Source: Bacteroidota bacterium (GTDB lineage: Bacteria > Bacteroidota > Bacteroidia > Cytophagales > Cyclobacteriaceae). From it: a stretch of DNA of 13,902 nt. Made by a program: the position numbers and the translations under genes. The notes under the pieces were generated by a model. It saw nothing but the letters and a program-made list of their open reading frames with translations, ran no database searches and had not been told where the DNA came from. The DNA lies in NCBI GenBank assembly GCA_003242315.1, contig QGUY01000089.1, forward strand, positions 1 through 13,902, given 5' to 3'. Below, in pieces: positions 1 through 6,079 of this stretch. The first letter of the stretch is position 1, and each line of letters opens with the position of its first letter.

Positions 1-88
1 CCTATTGTTTTTTTTTTTGTGATGGTCGGTCGTGCCACGAATTCGTCACCTCTGCTTTTGTGGGGCGCGTCCGATGGGTATTAGAGGG
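1..88. other. Left-edge segment that does not continue mutS
   Basis: Reading leftwards on the minus strand, the MutS-like protein matches its family down to the residues INQGG. It then changes to unrelated residues and stops at base 46. None of the three minus-strand frames resumes a MutS sequence before the edge. The segment has an EcoRI site (GAATTC, 39-44) and an 11-base T run (8-18). It could be a chimeric read, adapter or cloning remnant at a contig end, or a real rearrangement that broke mutS. The sequence alone does not decide between these. Confidence 0.5.
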
Positions 89-1362
89 CCACCCTGGTTG
101 ATTGCCACAGATGCATCCTCTTTCAGTGTCCGCTCAAGTTGTTCGACAAGATATTCGCAGGGATGAAGCTGATCACCAATCTTCTTCAGTGCCGGCGCAG
201 AATGTTGCTGTAGCCGCGCCATAAGCGGTGCTACGCATTTTAGCGACCGCTTGAGTTGAATCATTTCCCGAGGATTTATCCTGCCAACTGCAACCTTCGA
301 GATCAATCGCTCCAGGTCAGCGATCGGTTTGAGGTGTTCAGCAATTTCCTCGGCGAGTATAGTGTCATTGTAAAACTCGCTGACAATGCCGAGTCGTTCG
401 TCGATCGCCGCCTTATCCTTAAGTGGGAGGATGAGCCACTTACGCAACTGCCGCGCTCCCATCGGTGTGATAGTGCGATCCAGGGTTTCGATAAGGGGCA
501 CACCACCCTCATGTTGCGGCTGTATGATTTCAAGATTCCGGATCGTAAACTTGTCCAGCCAGACGTATTTATCTTCGTCGATGCGGGAGATCGCGGAGAT
601 GTGGGTTGTATCCTTGTGTTCCGTCTCTTCGAGGTAATGCAAGACGGCTCCCGCGGCAATGATGGCCTCGCCAAGACTATCTATTCCGAAACCCTTCAGG
701 CTTGTCGTGTTGAATTGCCGTATCAGTTTTTCATAGGCATAATCATATGAATACACCCAGTCATCGAGCGCAAACGTGCTGTGTTCTTCGGCGAACAGCG
801 CCTCAAAACGTTCGCGTGAACCCTTGCTGAAAATAATTTCAGCGGGCGCAAAACCCTGGATCAGCTTGAGTACGTATTCCTCATTGCCTTGTGCAGCATA
901 AAACTCACCCGTTGAGACATCCAAAAAGGAGACACCCATTTCGGTACGCCCGGCGAATATCGAAGCGAGGAAATTGTTTCTGCGCCGTTCGAGCACGCTA
1001 TCATCAAAGGATAGTCCGGGTGTCACGAGTTCACTAACACCCCGTTTTACTATGCCCTTTACAAAACGCGGATCTTCCAACTGATCGCAAATCGCGACCC
1101 GGTGACCTGCGCGAACCAGGCGCGGGAGATAGGTGTCCAGTGCGTGGTGCGGGAAGCCTGCCAGTTCGATTTCAGACGCGGAACCATTACCGCGCTTGGT
1201 GAGCACGATGTCCAGTACCTTGCTGGCCGCGATAGCATCCTGTCCGAACGTCTCATAGAAGTCGCCCACGCGGAACAAAAGAAGCGCGCCGGGATACTTT
1301 GCCTTGATGGCATTGTATTGTTTCATCAGGGGCGTTTCGGCGGCTGATTTTGTTTGAGACAT
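46..1362 (-). CDS. mutS: DNA mismatch repair protein MutS, N-terminal half only
   Basis: MutS binds base mismatches and short insertion loops in DNA and recruits MutL. Counting from the ATG at 1360-1362, the mismatch-contact motif FYE is at residues 35-37, in the context FRVGDFYETFGQDA. The connector domain and the first part of the core/lever domain follow. The product is 438 residues against about 850-880 for the family, so the rest of the lever, the clamp and the whole ATPase domain with its Walker A motif are missing. Family similarity ends near base 88, after INQGG, and a stop follows 15 codons later. The open frame continues upstream to 1512, but residues before MSQTKS do not look like MutS and would overlap the divergent gene, so I chose 1362. 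As drawn, the protein could not repair mismatches. It is either cut by the window or contig edge or truly broken. Confidence 0.9.
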   Translation of the reverse strand: MSQTKSAAETPLMKQYNAIKAKYPGALLLFRVGDFYETFGQDAIAASKVLDIVLTKRGNGSASEIELAGFPHHALDTYLPRLVRAGHRVAICDQLEDPRFVKGIVKRGVSELVTPGLSFDDSVLERRRNNFLASIFAGRTEMGVSFLDVSTGEFYAAQGNEEYVLKLIQGFAPAEIIFSKGSRERFEALFAEEHSTFALDDWVYSYDYAYEKLIRQFNTTSLKGFGIDSLGEAIIAAGAVLHYLEETEHKDTTHISAISRIDEDKYVWLDKFTIRNLEIIQPQHEGGVPLIETLDRTITPMGARQLRKWLILPLKDKAAIDERLGIVSEFYNDTILAEEIAEHLKPIADLERLISKVAVGRINPREMIQLKRSLKCVAPLMARLQQHSAPALKKIGDQLHPCEYLVEQLERTLKEDASVAINQGGPLIPIGRAPQKQR

Positions 1363-1368
1363 GACGGC

Positions 1369-1376
1369 CAAATATA
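1369..1376 (-). promoter_or_regulatory. Predicted -7 promoter element of mutS
   Basis: The minus strand reads TATATTTG, an exact match to the Bacteroidota housekeeping -7 consensus TAnnTTTG, ending 6 bases before the mutS ATG. This spacing would give a transcript that is leaderless or nearly so. There is no clear -33 TTG element; TTTA about 21 bases upstream is the best candidate. Prediction only. Confidence 0.4.
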
Positions 1377-1403
1377 ACTGTGTAGCGTTGGATGTGCTAA
1401 ATT

Positions 1404-1426
1404 GCCGGGAATAAACAAACCCCGGC
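1404..1426. repeat. Inverted repeat in the mutS/TraB divergent intergenic region
   Basis: GCCGGG (1404-1409) and CCCGGC (1421-1426) form a perfect 6-bp GC-only stem around an 11-base A-rich loop. It ends 27 bases before the TraB-family start codon and lies upstream of the mutS promoter candidate. It could be a leader hairpin or a protein-binding site. No T run follows on either strand, so a terminator is unlikely. Confidence 0.4.
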
Positions 1427-1453
1427 ACCCCCGAATATAACCGCCACAAACTC

Positions 1454-2365
1454 ATGAAAAAACAAATCCCTCCCCTCAGGCACCTGATAGTTCTGTTATT
1501 ACTTTCGCTCACCCTCCCTCAGTACGTTCACGCACAGAAGGATACCGACAACGGAATTTTCTGGGAAATTTCCGGCAACGGTCTCAAACGCCCTTCTTAC
1601 CTCTTCGGCACCTACCATCTGCTTGGCGGCGCATATGTCAAGAAACTTCCAAAAGTTGAAGCGGCATTCGAAGCAGCCGATGGCGTCGTAGTGGAATCTG
1701 AAATGGATTCTTCAAAGCTCATGCAGATCATGTCGATAGCGATCATGAAGGATAAGAAGCTTTCGGACCTGATGAGCAAGGATGAATACGATCTGCTGGC
1801 CAGCGAAATCCAACGATCCATTGGTACACCTGTTGAACTCATGGCTCAGTTTAAACCTACCTTTATAATGGTGACGCTGACGGTGATGTATGCCAGGGCT
1901 GGATCGCTATCGCAACTGGAAGAAGCAAACGGCACCTCTCTGGATGCCTATTTTGCCGCCGAAGCTCGTAAGAAAAAGAAGAGCGTTTCGACCTTCGAAA
2001 GCATGGACGAGCAGATGCGTCTACTCGTAGACCATTATCCTGTGGAAGAACAGGCGCGCCAACTTGTGGAGTTCGTAAAGTCCAAAGATGAAATGGCCGC
2101 TGTCCAGGAAGAGCTGTTAACACTATACCTACGCCATGACGTAAAGGGTCTCTACGAGTTATACCAGAAGTACGAAAAGGAGTTTGGAGATACATCGTGG
2201 CTGCTTGACGACCGGAATGAAAATTGGATGAAGCAGTTGCCCGCGATGCTGGAAAAGGGCAACCTCTTTATTGCCGTCGGAGCATTGCACCTGCCGGGAA
2301 AAAAGGGACTGGTGGAGTTGCTACGACAACAAGGCTACAAGGTTAAAGTCCAACCGGTAAAATAG
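1454..2365 (+). CDS. TraB/GumN family protein, secreted
   Basis: The 303-residue product matches the TraB/GumN family (Pfam TraB; E. coli YbaP; related to the animal TIKI Wnt-cleaving metalloproteases). Residues 1-27 form a signal peptide: MKKQ, a leucine-rich core, then VHA before QKD, with no lipobox Cys. The mature protein should be periplasmic or envelope-associated. Two GxxH motifs that supply metal ligands in TIKI are present, GTYH at 52-55 and GALH at 276-279. The conserved acidic residue E81 (VVVESE) and an RNxxW motif at R254-W258 are also present. Metal-dependent peptidase activity is an inference from TIKI; most bacterial members have no known substrate. It is the first gene of a plus-strand run, 18 bases before the RNA methyltransferase, and diverges from mutS. 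The ATG at 1454 gives a normal signal peptide. No Shine-Dalgarno sequence is visible. Confidence 0.88.
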   Translation: MKKQIPPLRHLIVLLLLSLTLPQYVHAQKDTDNGIFWEISGNGLKRPSYLFGTYHLLGGAYVKKLPKVEAAFEAADGVVVESEMDSSKLMQIMSIAIMKDKKLSDLMSKDEYDLLASEIQRSIGTPVELMAQFKPTFIMVTLTVMYARAGSLSQLEEANGTSLDAYFAAEARKKKKSVSTFESMDEQMRLLVDHYPVEEQARQLVEFVKSKDEMAAVQEELLTLYLRHDVKGLYELYQKYEKEFGDTSWLLDDRNENWMKQLPAMLEKGNLFIAVGALHLPGKKGLVELLRQQGYKVKVQPVK

Positions 2366-2383
2366 TAATCACTTAGAATTGGT

Positions 2384-2914
2384 ATGAGGAAACTGACTAT
2401 GGAGGAGTTGGGCAGACCCACCGTTTCCGAATACCGGGAACGGAGGAAGTTGCCTGTGGTGGTCCTCCTGGACAATGTTCGAAGCCTCCACAACGTTGGT
2501 TCGGCTTTCCGCACATGCGACGCGTTTGGGATGGAACGTCTCGTGCTGACAGGCATAACCGGCCAGCCGCCCCACCGCGAAATCCACAAAACCGCATTAG
2601 GAGCCACGGAGTCCGTAGCGTGGGAATATGAGGCAGATCCTGTGATTGCCGTGAAGAAGCTTAAGGATGCGGGCTACCGAATCGTCGTCGTGGAACAGAC
2701 AACGGAAAGCGTGCCCCTTCATGCCTGCGAACTGAATTCCGAAACAAAATACTGCCTGGTTTTTGGCAACGAAGTGCGCGGGGTAGGGGAAGAGGTGATT
2801 GAGTATGCGGACATGGCGCTGGAGGTGCCACAGGCCGGCACAAAGCATTCCCTGAATATTTCGGTTTGTCTGGGTGTCGTTTGCTGGGAGTTTTTTAAAA
2901 TGCATGTCCGTTAA
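2384..2914 (+). CDS. TrmH/SpoU family RNA 2'-O-methyltransferase
   Basis: This 176-residue SPOUT-class enzyme should transfer a methyl group from S-adenosylmethionine to a ribose 2'-OH in tRNA or rRNA. All three SpoU motifs are seen: motif 1 as N37-V-G-S-x-x-R43, motif 2 as FGNE at 127-130, and motif 3 as VPQAGTKHSLNIS with S156-L157-N158. These form the trefoil-knot SAM site, and R43 is the expected catalytic Arg. At 176 residues it is a minimal single-domain protein like TrmL-type enzymes, lacking the N-terminal RNA-binding domain of RlmB. The exact target nucleotide cannot be told from sequence. It starts 18 bases after the TraB-family gene, probably on the same transcript. The ATG at 2384 places DNVRSLHNVGS at the usual distance from the N-terminus. 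Confidence 0.9.
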   Translation: MRKLTMEELGRPTVSEYRERRKLPVVVLLDNVRSLHNVGSAFRTCDAFGMERLVLTGITGQPPHREIHKTALGATESVAWEYEADPVIAVKKLKDAGYRIVVVEQTTESVPLHACELNSETKYCLVFGNEVRGVGEEVIEYADMALEVPQAGTKHSLNISVCLGVVCWEFFKMHVR

Positions 2915-2928
2915 ACGGGATTAATTCG

Positions 2929-2936
2929 CACTTTTG
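2929..2936 (+). promoter_or_regulatory. Possible -7 promoter element of purM
   Basis: CACTTTTG followed by CAC differs from the Bacteroidota consensus TAnnTTTG (often followed by CA) only at the first base. It would start transcription near 2942, about 22 bases before the GTG codon at 2964. No good -33 TTG is visible. If used, it gives purM-lgt a promoter separate from the upstream genes, and it excludes the in-frame TTG at 2934 as start codon. Confidence 0.35.
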
Positions 2937-2963
2937 CACAGAATTTTATCAACTCCGCCAGAC

Positions 2964-4136
2964 GTGTCAGATCGGTATAATCGCCGGGGAGTCTCAGCAT
3001 CAAAGGAAGATGTGCACAAGGCCATCGGCAAGCTGGACAAAGGATTGTTTCCCACCGCTTTCTGCAAGATTGTCGAGGATCGCCTGGGCGGTGATCCGGC
3101 ATATTGCACCGTCATGCACGCGGATGGTGCCGGCACCAAGTCGTCTCTGGCTTACATATACTGGAGAGAGACGGGTGACCTTTCCGTGTGGAAGGGCATT
3201 GCGCAGGATGCCATCGTCATGAACATCGACGACCTGCTTTGTGTTGGCGCTACTTCCAATATCCTCTTGTCGTCTACTATCGGCCGCAACAAAACCCTGG
3301 TTCCAGGGGAGGTCATCAGTGCAATTATTGAAGGTACCGAAGAGTTCCTCGCCATGTTGCGTGACCACGGCCTCAATGTGTGGAGCACAGGGGGCGAGAC
3401 AGCGGACCTCGGTGACCTGGTGCGAACCGTCGTTGTTGACAGTACCGTAGCGGCACGCATGAAGAGGGAAGATGTGATCGACAACGCGAACATTCGTGCC
3501 GGTGATGTGATTGTCGGTCTGGCCTCCTTCGGGAAAGCCGCTTATGAATCCGAATACAATGGCGGAATGGGCAGCAATGGACTCACTTCCGCGCGACACG
3601 ACATCTTTCACCACGACTACGCGAAAGTCTATCCTGAATCATTCGATCCAGCGGTCCCCGAGGATCTCGTGTATTCCGGGCATTACAAAGTAACCGATAT
3701 GATTCCCGAGGTGGGCGTTGACGCGGGTAAGCTTGTACTGTCCCCAACACGCACCTACGCTCCGGTTATGGTGCAAGTGCTCTCCCAATACCGCAAGCGC
3801 ATTCATGGTATTATCCACTGCAGCGGCGGAGCACAGACAAAAGTGCTGCACTTCATCGACCGCTTGCATGTTATCAAAGACAATCTCTTCGACATTCCGC
3901 CGCTGTTTAGAATCATCCGCGAAGAAAGCGGAACGGAGTGGAGAGAGATGTACAAGGTCTTTAACATGGGCCATCGGATGGAGTTGTATCTCGAGGAGGA
4001 TATTGCAGGGGCGGTGATCGACATAGCCCGCAGTCTAGGAGTGGACGCAAAAGTCATCGGACACGTTGAAGATGCTACCGAAGCGCGAGTAACAATTAAG
4101 AGCCCGTTCGGCGAATTTCAATATAATAAAGCATGA
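2964..4136 (+). CDS. purM: Phosphoribosylformylglycinamidine cyclo-ligase (AIR synthase), long Bacteroidota form
   Basis: PurM closes the imidazole ring in purine synthesis, converting FGAM and ATP to AIR in the cytoplasm. From the GTG at 2964 the product has 390 residues, longer than the roughly 345 of E. coli PurM. Family motifs, numbered from that GTG, appear in order: HADGAGTK (52-59, nucleotide site), MNIDDLLCVGA (from 86, matching VNDLLVQGA of E. coli), STGGETAD (141-148), a glycine-rich GLASFGKAAYES segment, GIIHCSGGAQTK, and EMYKVFNMGHRM with F333. The start is a choice. The frame opens at TTG 2934, but homologues I know begin M-SDKYNQRGVSA, which aligns with VSDRYNRRGVSA at GTG 2964, and a promoter-like element covers the TTG. 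The stop overlaps the lgt start by four bases, suggesting translational coupling. A related AIR-synthase-like role cannot be excluded, but all PurM motifs are intact. Confidence 0.85.
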   Translation: MSDRYNRRGVSASKEDVHKAIGKLDKGLFPTAFCKIVEDRLGGDPAYCTVMHADGAGTKSSLAYIYWRETGDLSVWKGIAQDAIVMNIDDLLCVGATSNILLSSTIGRNKTLVPGEVISAIIEGTEEFLAMLRDHGLNVWSTGGETADLGDLVRTVVVDSTVAARMKREDVIDNANIRAGDVIVGLASFGKAAYESEYNGGMGSNGLTSARHDIFHHDYAKVYPESFDPAVPEDLVYSGHYKVTDMIPEVGVDAGKLVLSPTRTYAPVMVQVLSQYRKRIHGIIHCSGGAQTKVLHFIDRLHVIKDNLFDIPPLFRIIREESGTEWREMYKVFNMGHRMELYLEEDIAGAVIDIARSLGVDAKVIGHVEDATEARVTIKSPFGEFQYNKA

Positions 4137-4942
4137 TGCATAATCTCCTGTCGTACATCACATGGTCTGTTGATCCCGAAATCTTTACCATCCCGGGAGT
4201 CAACTGGCCCATCCGCTGGTATGGACTTATGTGGGCTATCGGACTTATCCTGAGCCAGCAGATCATGTATCATATTTTCAAAGTAGAACAGCGTCCCGTA
4301 AAACATGTAGACACACTCACGCTGTACATTATTCTGGCAACATTCCTTGGCGCACGCTTCGGTCATTTTCTTTTTTATGATCCTGAAGTATTCATCACAG
4401 ATCCTCTTTCTATTATTCTTCCGCCGTATGCGGGCCTTGCCAGCCATGGCGCGGCCATCGGTATTCTCATAGGGTTGTATTTGTACTGCCGAAAGCTCAA
4501 GTACGACTACTTCTGGATGGTCGACAGGCTTGTGATTGTCGTTTGTATCACTGGCGCTTTTATTCGTCTGGGCAACCTGATGAATTCCGAGATCATTGGA
4601 ATACCTACGACGGTGCCGTGGGCATTTGTATTCGAACTGGTTGACGACAAGCCGCGGCATCCCGCGCAGCTCTACGAAGCCATCTACTGCTTCCTGCTCT
4701 TTGGGTTATTGTACTACATCTGGAAAGAAAAACGTCACCAGGTAGGTACTGGCTTTATCTTCGGGGTGTTTCTCGTTGTGCTTTGGTCGCTTCGTTTCGT
4801 CGATGAATTCTTTAAGGAAGTTCAGGAACCTTTTGAAAGGGATTTACCATTGAACATGGGACAAATTTTGAGTATCCCGTTTGTCATCGCAGGATTGATC
4901 ATACTGATCAAGACAAGAAAGAGACGACCGGATACGCAGTAA
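4133..4942 (+). CDS. lgt: Prolipoprotein diacylglyceryl transferase Lgt
   Basis: Lgt is an inner-membrane enzyme that moves a diacylglyceryl group from phosphatidylglycerol to the lipobox cysteine of prolipoproteins, the first step of lipoprotein maturation. The 269 residues carry about seven hydrophobic segments. Recognisable family motifs are IRWYGLMWAIG (27-37), GARFGHFLFYDP (73-84), GLASHGAAIG (101-110, with H105 matching E. coli H103), the signature FIRLGNLMNSEIIG (143-156, with R145 matching R143), PRHPAQLYEA (174-183), LRFVDEFFKE (220-229, with R221 matching R239) and GQILSIPF (243-250). All residues I know to be essential are present. Length is normal for the family. The start overlaps the purM stop as ATGA; a second ATG at 4136 immediately follows. 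It would act on the four lipoproteins predicted in this window. A hairpin terminator begins three bases after its stop. Confidence 0.96.
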   Translation: MMHNLLSYITWSVDPEIFTIPGVNWPIRWYGLMWAIGLILSQQIMYHIFKVEQRPVKHVDTLTLYIILATFLGARFGHFLFYDPEVFITDPLSIILPPYAGLASHGAAIGILIGLYLYCRKLKYDYFWMVDRLVIVVCITGAFIRLGNLMNSEIIGIPTTVPWAFVFELVDDKPRHPAQLYEAIYCFLLFGLLYYIWKEKRHQVGTGFIFGVFLVVLWSLRFVDEFFKEVQEPFERDLPLNMGQILSIPFVIAGLIILIKTRKRRPDTQ

Positions 4943-4944
4943 AA

Positions 4945-4985
4945 AAAGGGAGGAATCAGACTTACGAAGACTGGCTCCTCCCTTT
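4945..4985. terminator. Bidirectional intrinsic terminator between lgt and the Calx-beta lipoprotein gene
   Basis: AAAGGGAGGA (4945-4954) pairs perfectly with TCCTCCCTTT (4976-4985), a 10-bp stem. An inner stem extends it: CAG/CTG (4957-4959 with 4971-4973), an A-A mismatch, then CTT/AAG (4961-4963 with 4967-4969). On the minus strand it is followed by seven T residues (4947-4941), which suits the lipoprotein gene ending at 5007. On the plus strand the tail is TTTGTTTG, weaker but usable for lgt. Confidence 0.85.
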
Positions 4986-5006
4986 GTTTGAGGGTGGTTC
5001 AAGGAC

Positions 5007-5993
5007 TTATTTCAATTCGATAGCCCTCTTTCCCAATCCTTTGATTGCAGAACGATCGAAGTTGCGCAGGTACGTCTTCATTCTGCTTCCGGCATCGGGT
5101 ATATGAATCTGAGACACGTTGGTATAATTCAGATTGTTCTTATCAAAAGTTTGAATGATTTTCGGAAGTTGCCCGGTTTCAGACTCCCAATCGTTAAGGT
5201 TCGCCAGCGTGTACGTGCCGTCAAATGCTACCGGACCCGAAGTGCCGTTCACCGTACCTCCGAAGTTAAAGAACAAGGTCTGGAACTGAAGATTATCGGA
5301 ATCACCAGTCTTGTACACTGCACTCAAGCCGAATTTCGGAATGTTAAGGCCTCCAGGAATAAGTACGGCTTCCTGGGCATTGTTACCGATTGAGCCATCA
5401 TACAGATCAAAAATCTCGTCATTATCATCATCTATCCAAAGGAACATGTCCATGTTCGCGGTCTTCCCGGTACCCGGATCCCACAGCAGGAATATCACCG
5501 TATCGTCTTCCTTTATTTTCAGTGTAAACTCGGTCTGCCCTGTCACTTTGGATGTTCCCTCGATCACGGACACCAAGGTAATGACAATGGTTTCAATCAT
5601 GTCCTCCTCAACCGGATTCTCAAAATCGAAGTCGTCGCTCACTTCAAAGTCGTAATCCTCAACGAGCTTGATAGTAATTTTTGCCTGGGTGGTTCCAGGT
5701 CCTATCGAAATGTAATTCCCGGTAGGAATGAAGTAGTCACCGCCTTCAAAGGGATCGTATACGTCGGCTGTTCCGGACAGTTTGTAGAACAAATCAATCG
5801 GTTCATCTAAAGGCCTGTCAAGGACAACCGTTACATCTACTGTACCCGCACTTTCATTTACTGTTTGTTCAGCAAGGGCAAATGAGATGTTTGACCCGGG
5901 CTTTTCATCATCATCATTACAGGACGACACAACTATCAATCCCACCAGCATCAGTAAGCATGGGATTAACCTGGATTTCAAGGTACAGTTCAT
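5007..5993 (-). CDS. Lipoprotein with Calx-beta domain
   Basis: This is a 328-residue predicted lipoprotein of unknown function. The N-terminus has K6-R8, a hydrophobic stretch and the lipobox VVSSC with C25, followed by NDDDEKPGS, an acidic tether typical of Bacteroidota lipoproteins. Residues about 35-162 resemble a Calx-beta domain: ISFALAEQTVNESAG, a V-D-V-T-V-V-L-D-R strand, GGDYFIPTG, acidic loops (114-133) and FTLKIKEDD. Such domains are beta sandwiches that often bind calcium. The remainder (about 165-328) contains MDMFLWIDDDNDEIFD (181-196), which looks like another acidic beta domain. I do not recognise it as a named family. No catalytic motif is seen. A role in surface adhesion or ligand binding is only a guess. 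It converges on lgt with a shared terminator and diverges from the M1 peptidase gene across 86 bases. Confidence 0.82.
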   Translation of the reverse strand: MNCTLKSRLIPCLLMLVGLIVVSSCNDDDEKPGSNISFALAEQTVNESAGTVDVTVVLDRPLDEPIDLFYKLSGTADVYDPFEGGDYFIPTGNYISIGPGTTQAKITIKLVEDYDFEVSDDFDFENPVEEDMIETIVITLVSVIEGTSKVTGQTEFTLKIKEDDTVIFLLWDPGTGKTANMDMFLWIDDDNDEIFDLYDGSIGNNAQEAVLIPGGLNIPKFGLSAVYKTGDSDNLQFQTLFFNFGGTVNGTSGPVAFDGTYTLANLNDWESETGQLPKIIQTFDKNNLNYTNVSQIHIPDAGSRMKTYLRNFDRSAIKGLGKRAIELK

Positions 5994-6079
5994 AAATCAG
6001 ATTGTTCGTAAAGTTCCGGTTATTAAATTAATGAATCGGACTGATTATTTTCATCGACGATTGGAATAAATATCGAAAC

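Noticed and set aside
256..750. 164-residue plus-strand frame inside mutS
   Set aside because: It is antisense to a clear MutS frame and has no family resemblance or start context.
1363..1512. Fifty-residue N-terminal extension of MutS
   Set aside because: The extra residues do not resemble MutS, overlap the TraB-family gene and cover the predicted promoter. MSQTKS at 1362 fits the family.
3000..3614. 204-residue minus-strand frame inside purM
   Set aside because: It is a shadow of the conserved PurM coding sequence.
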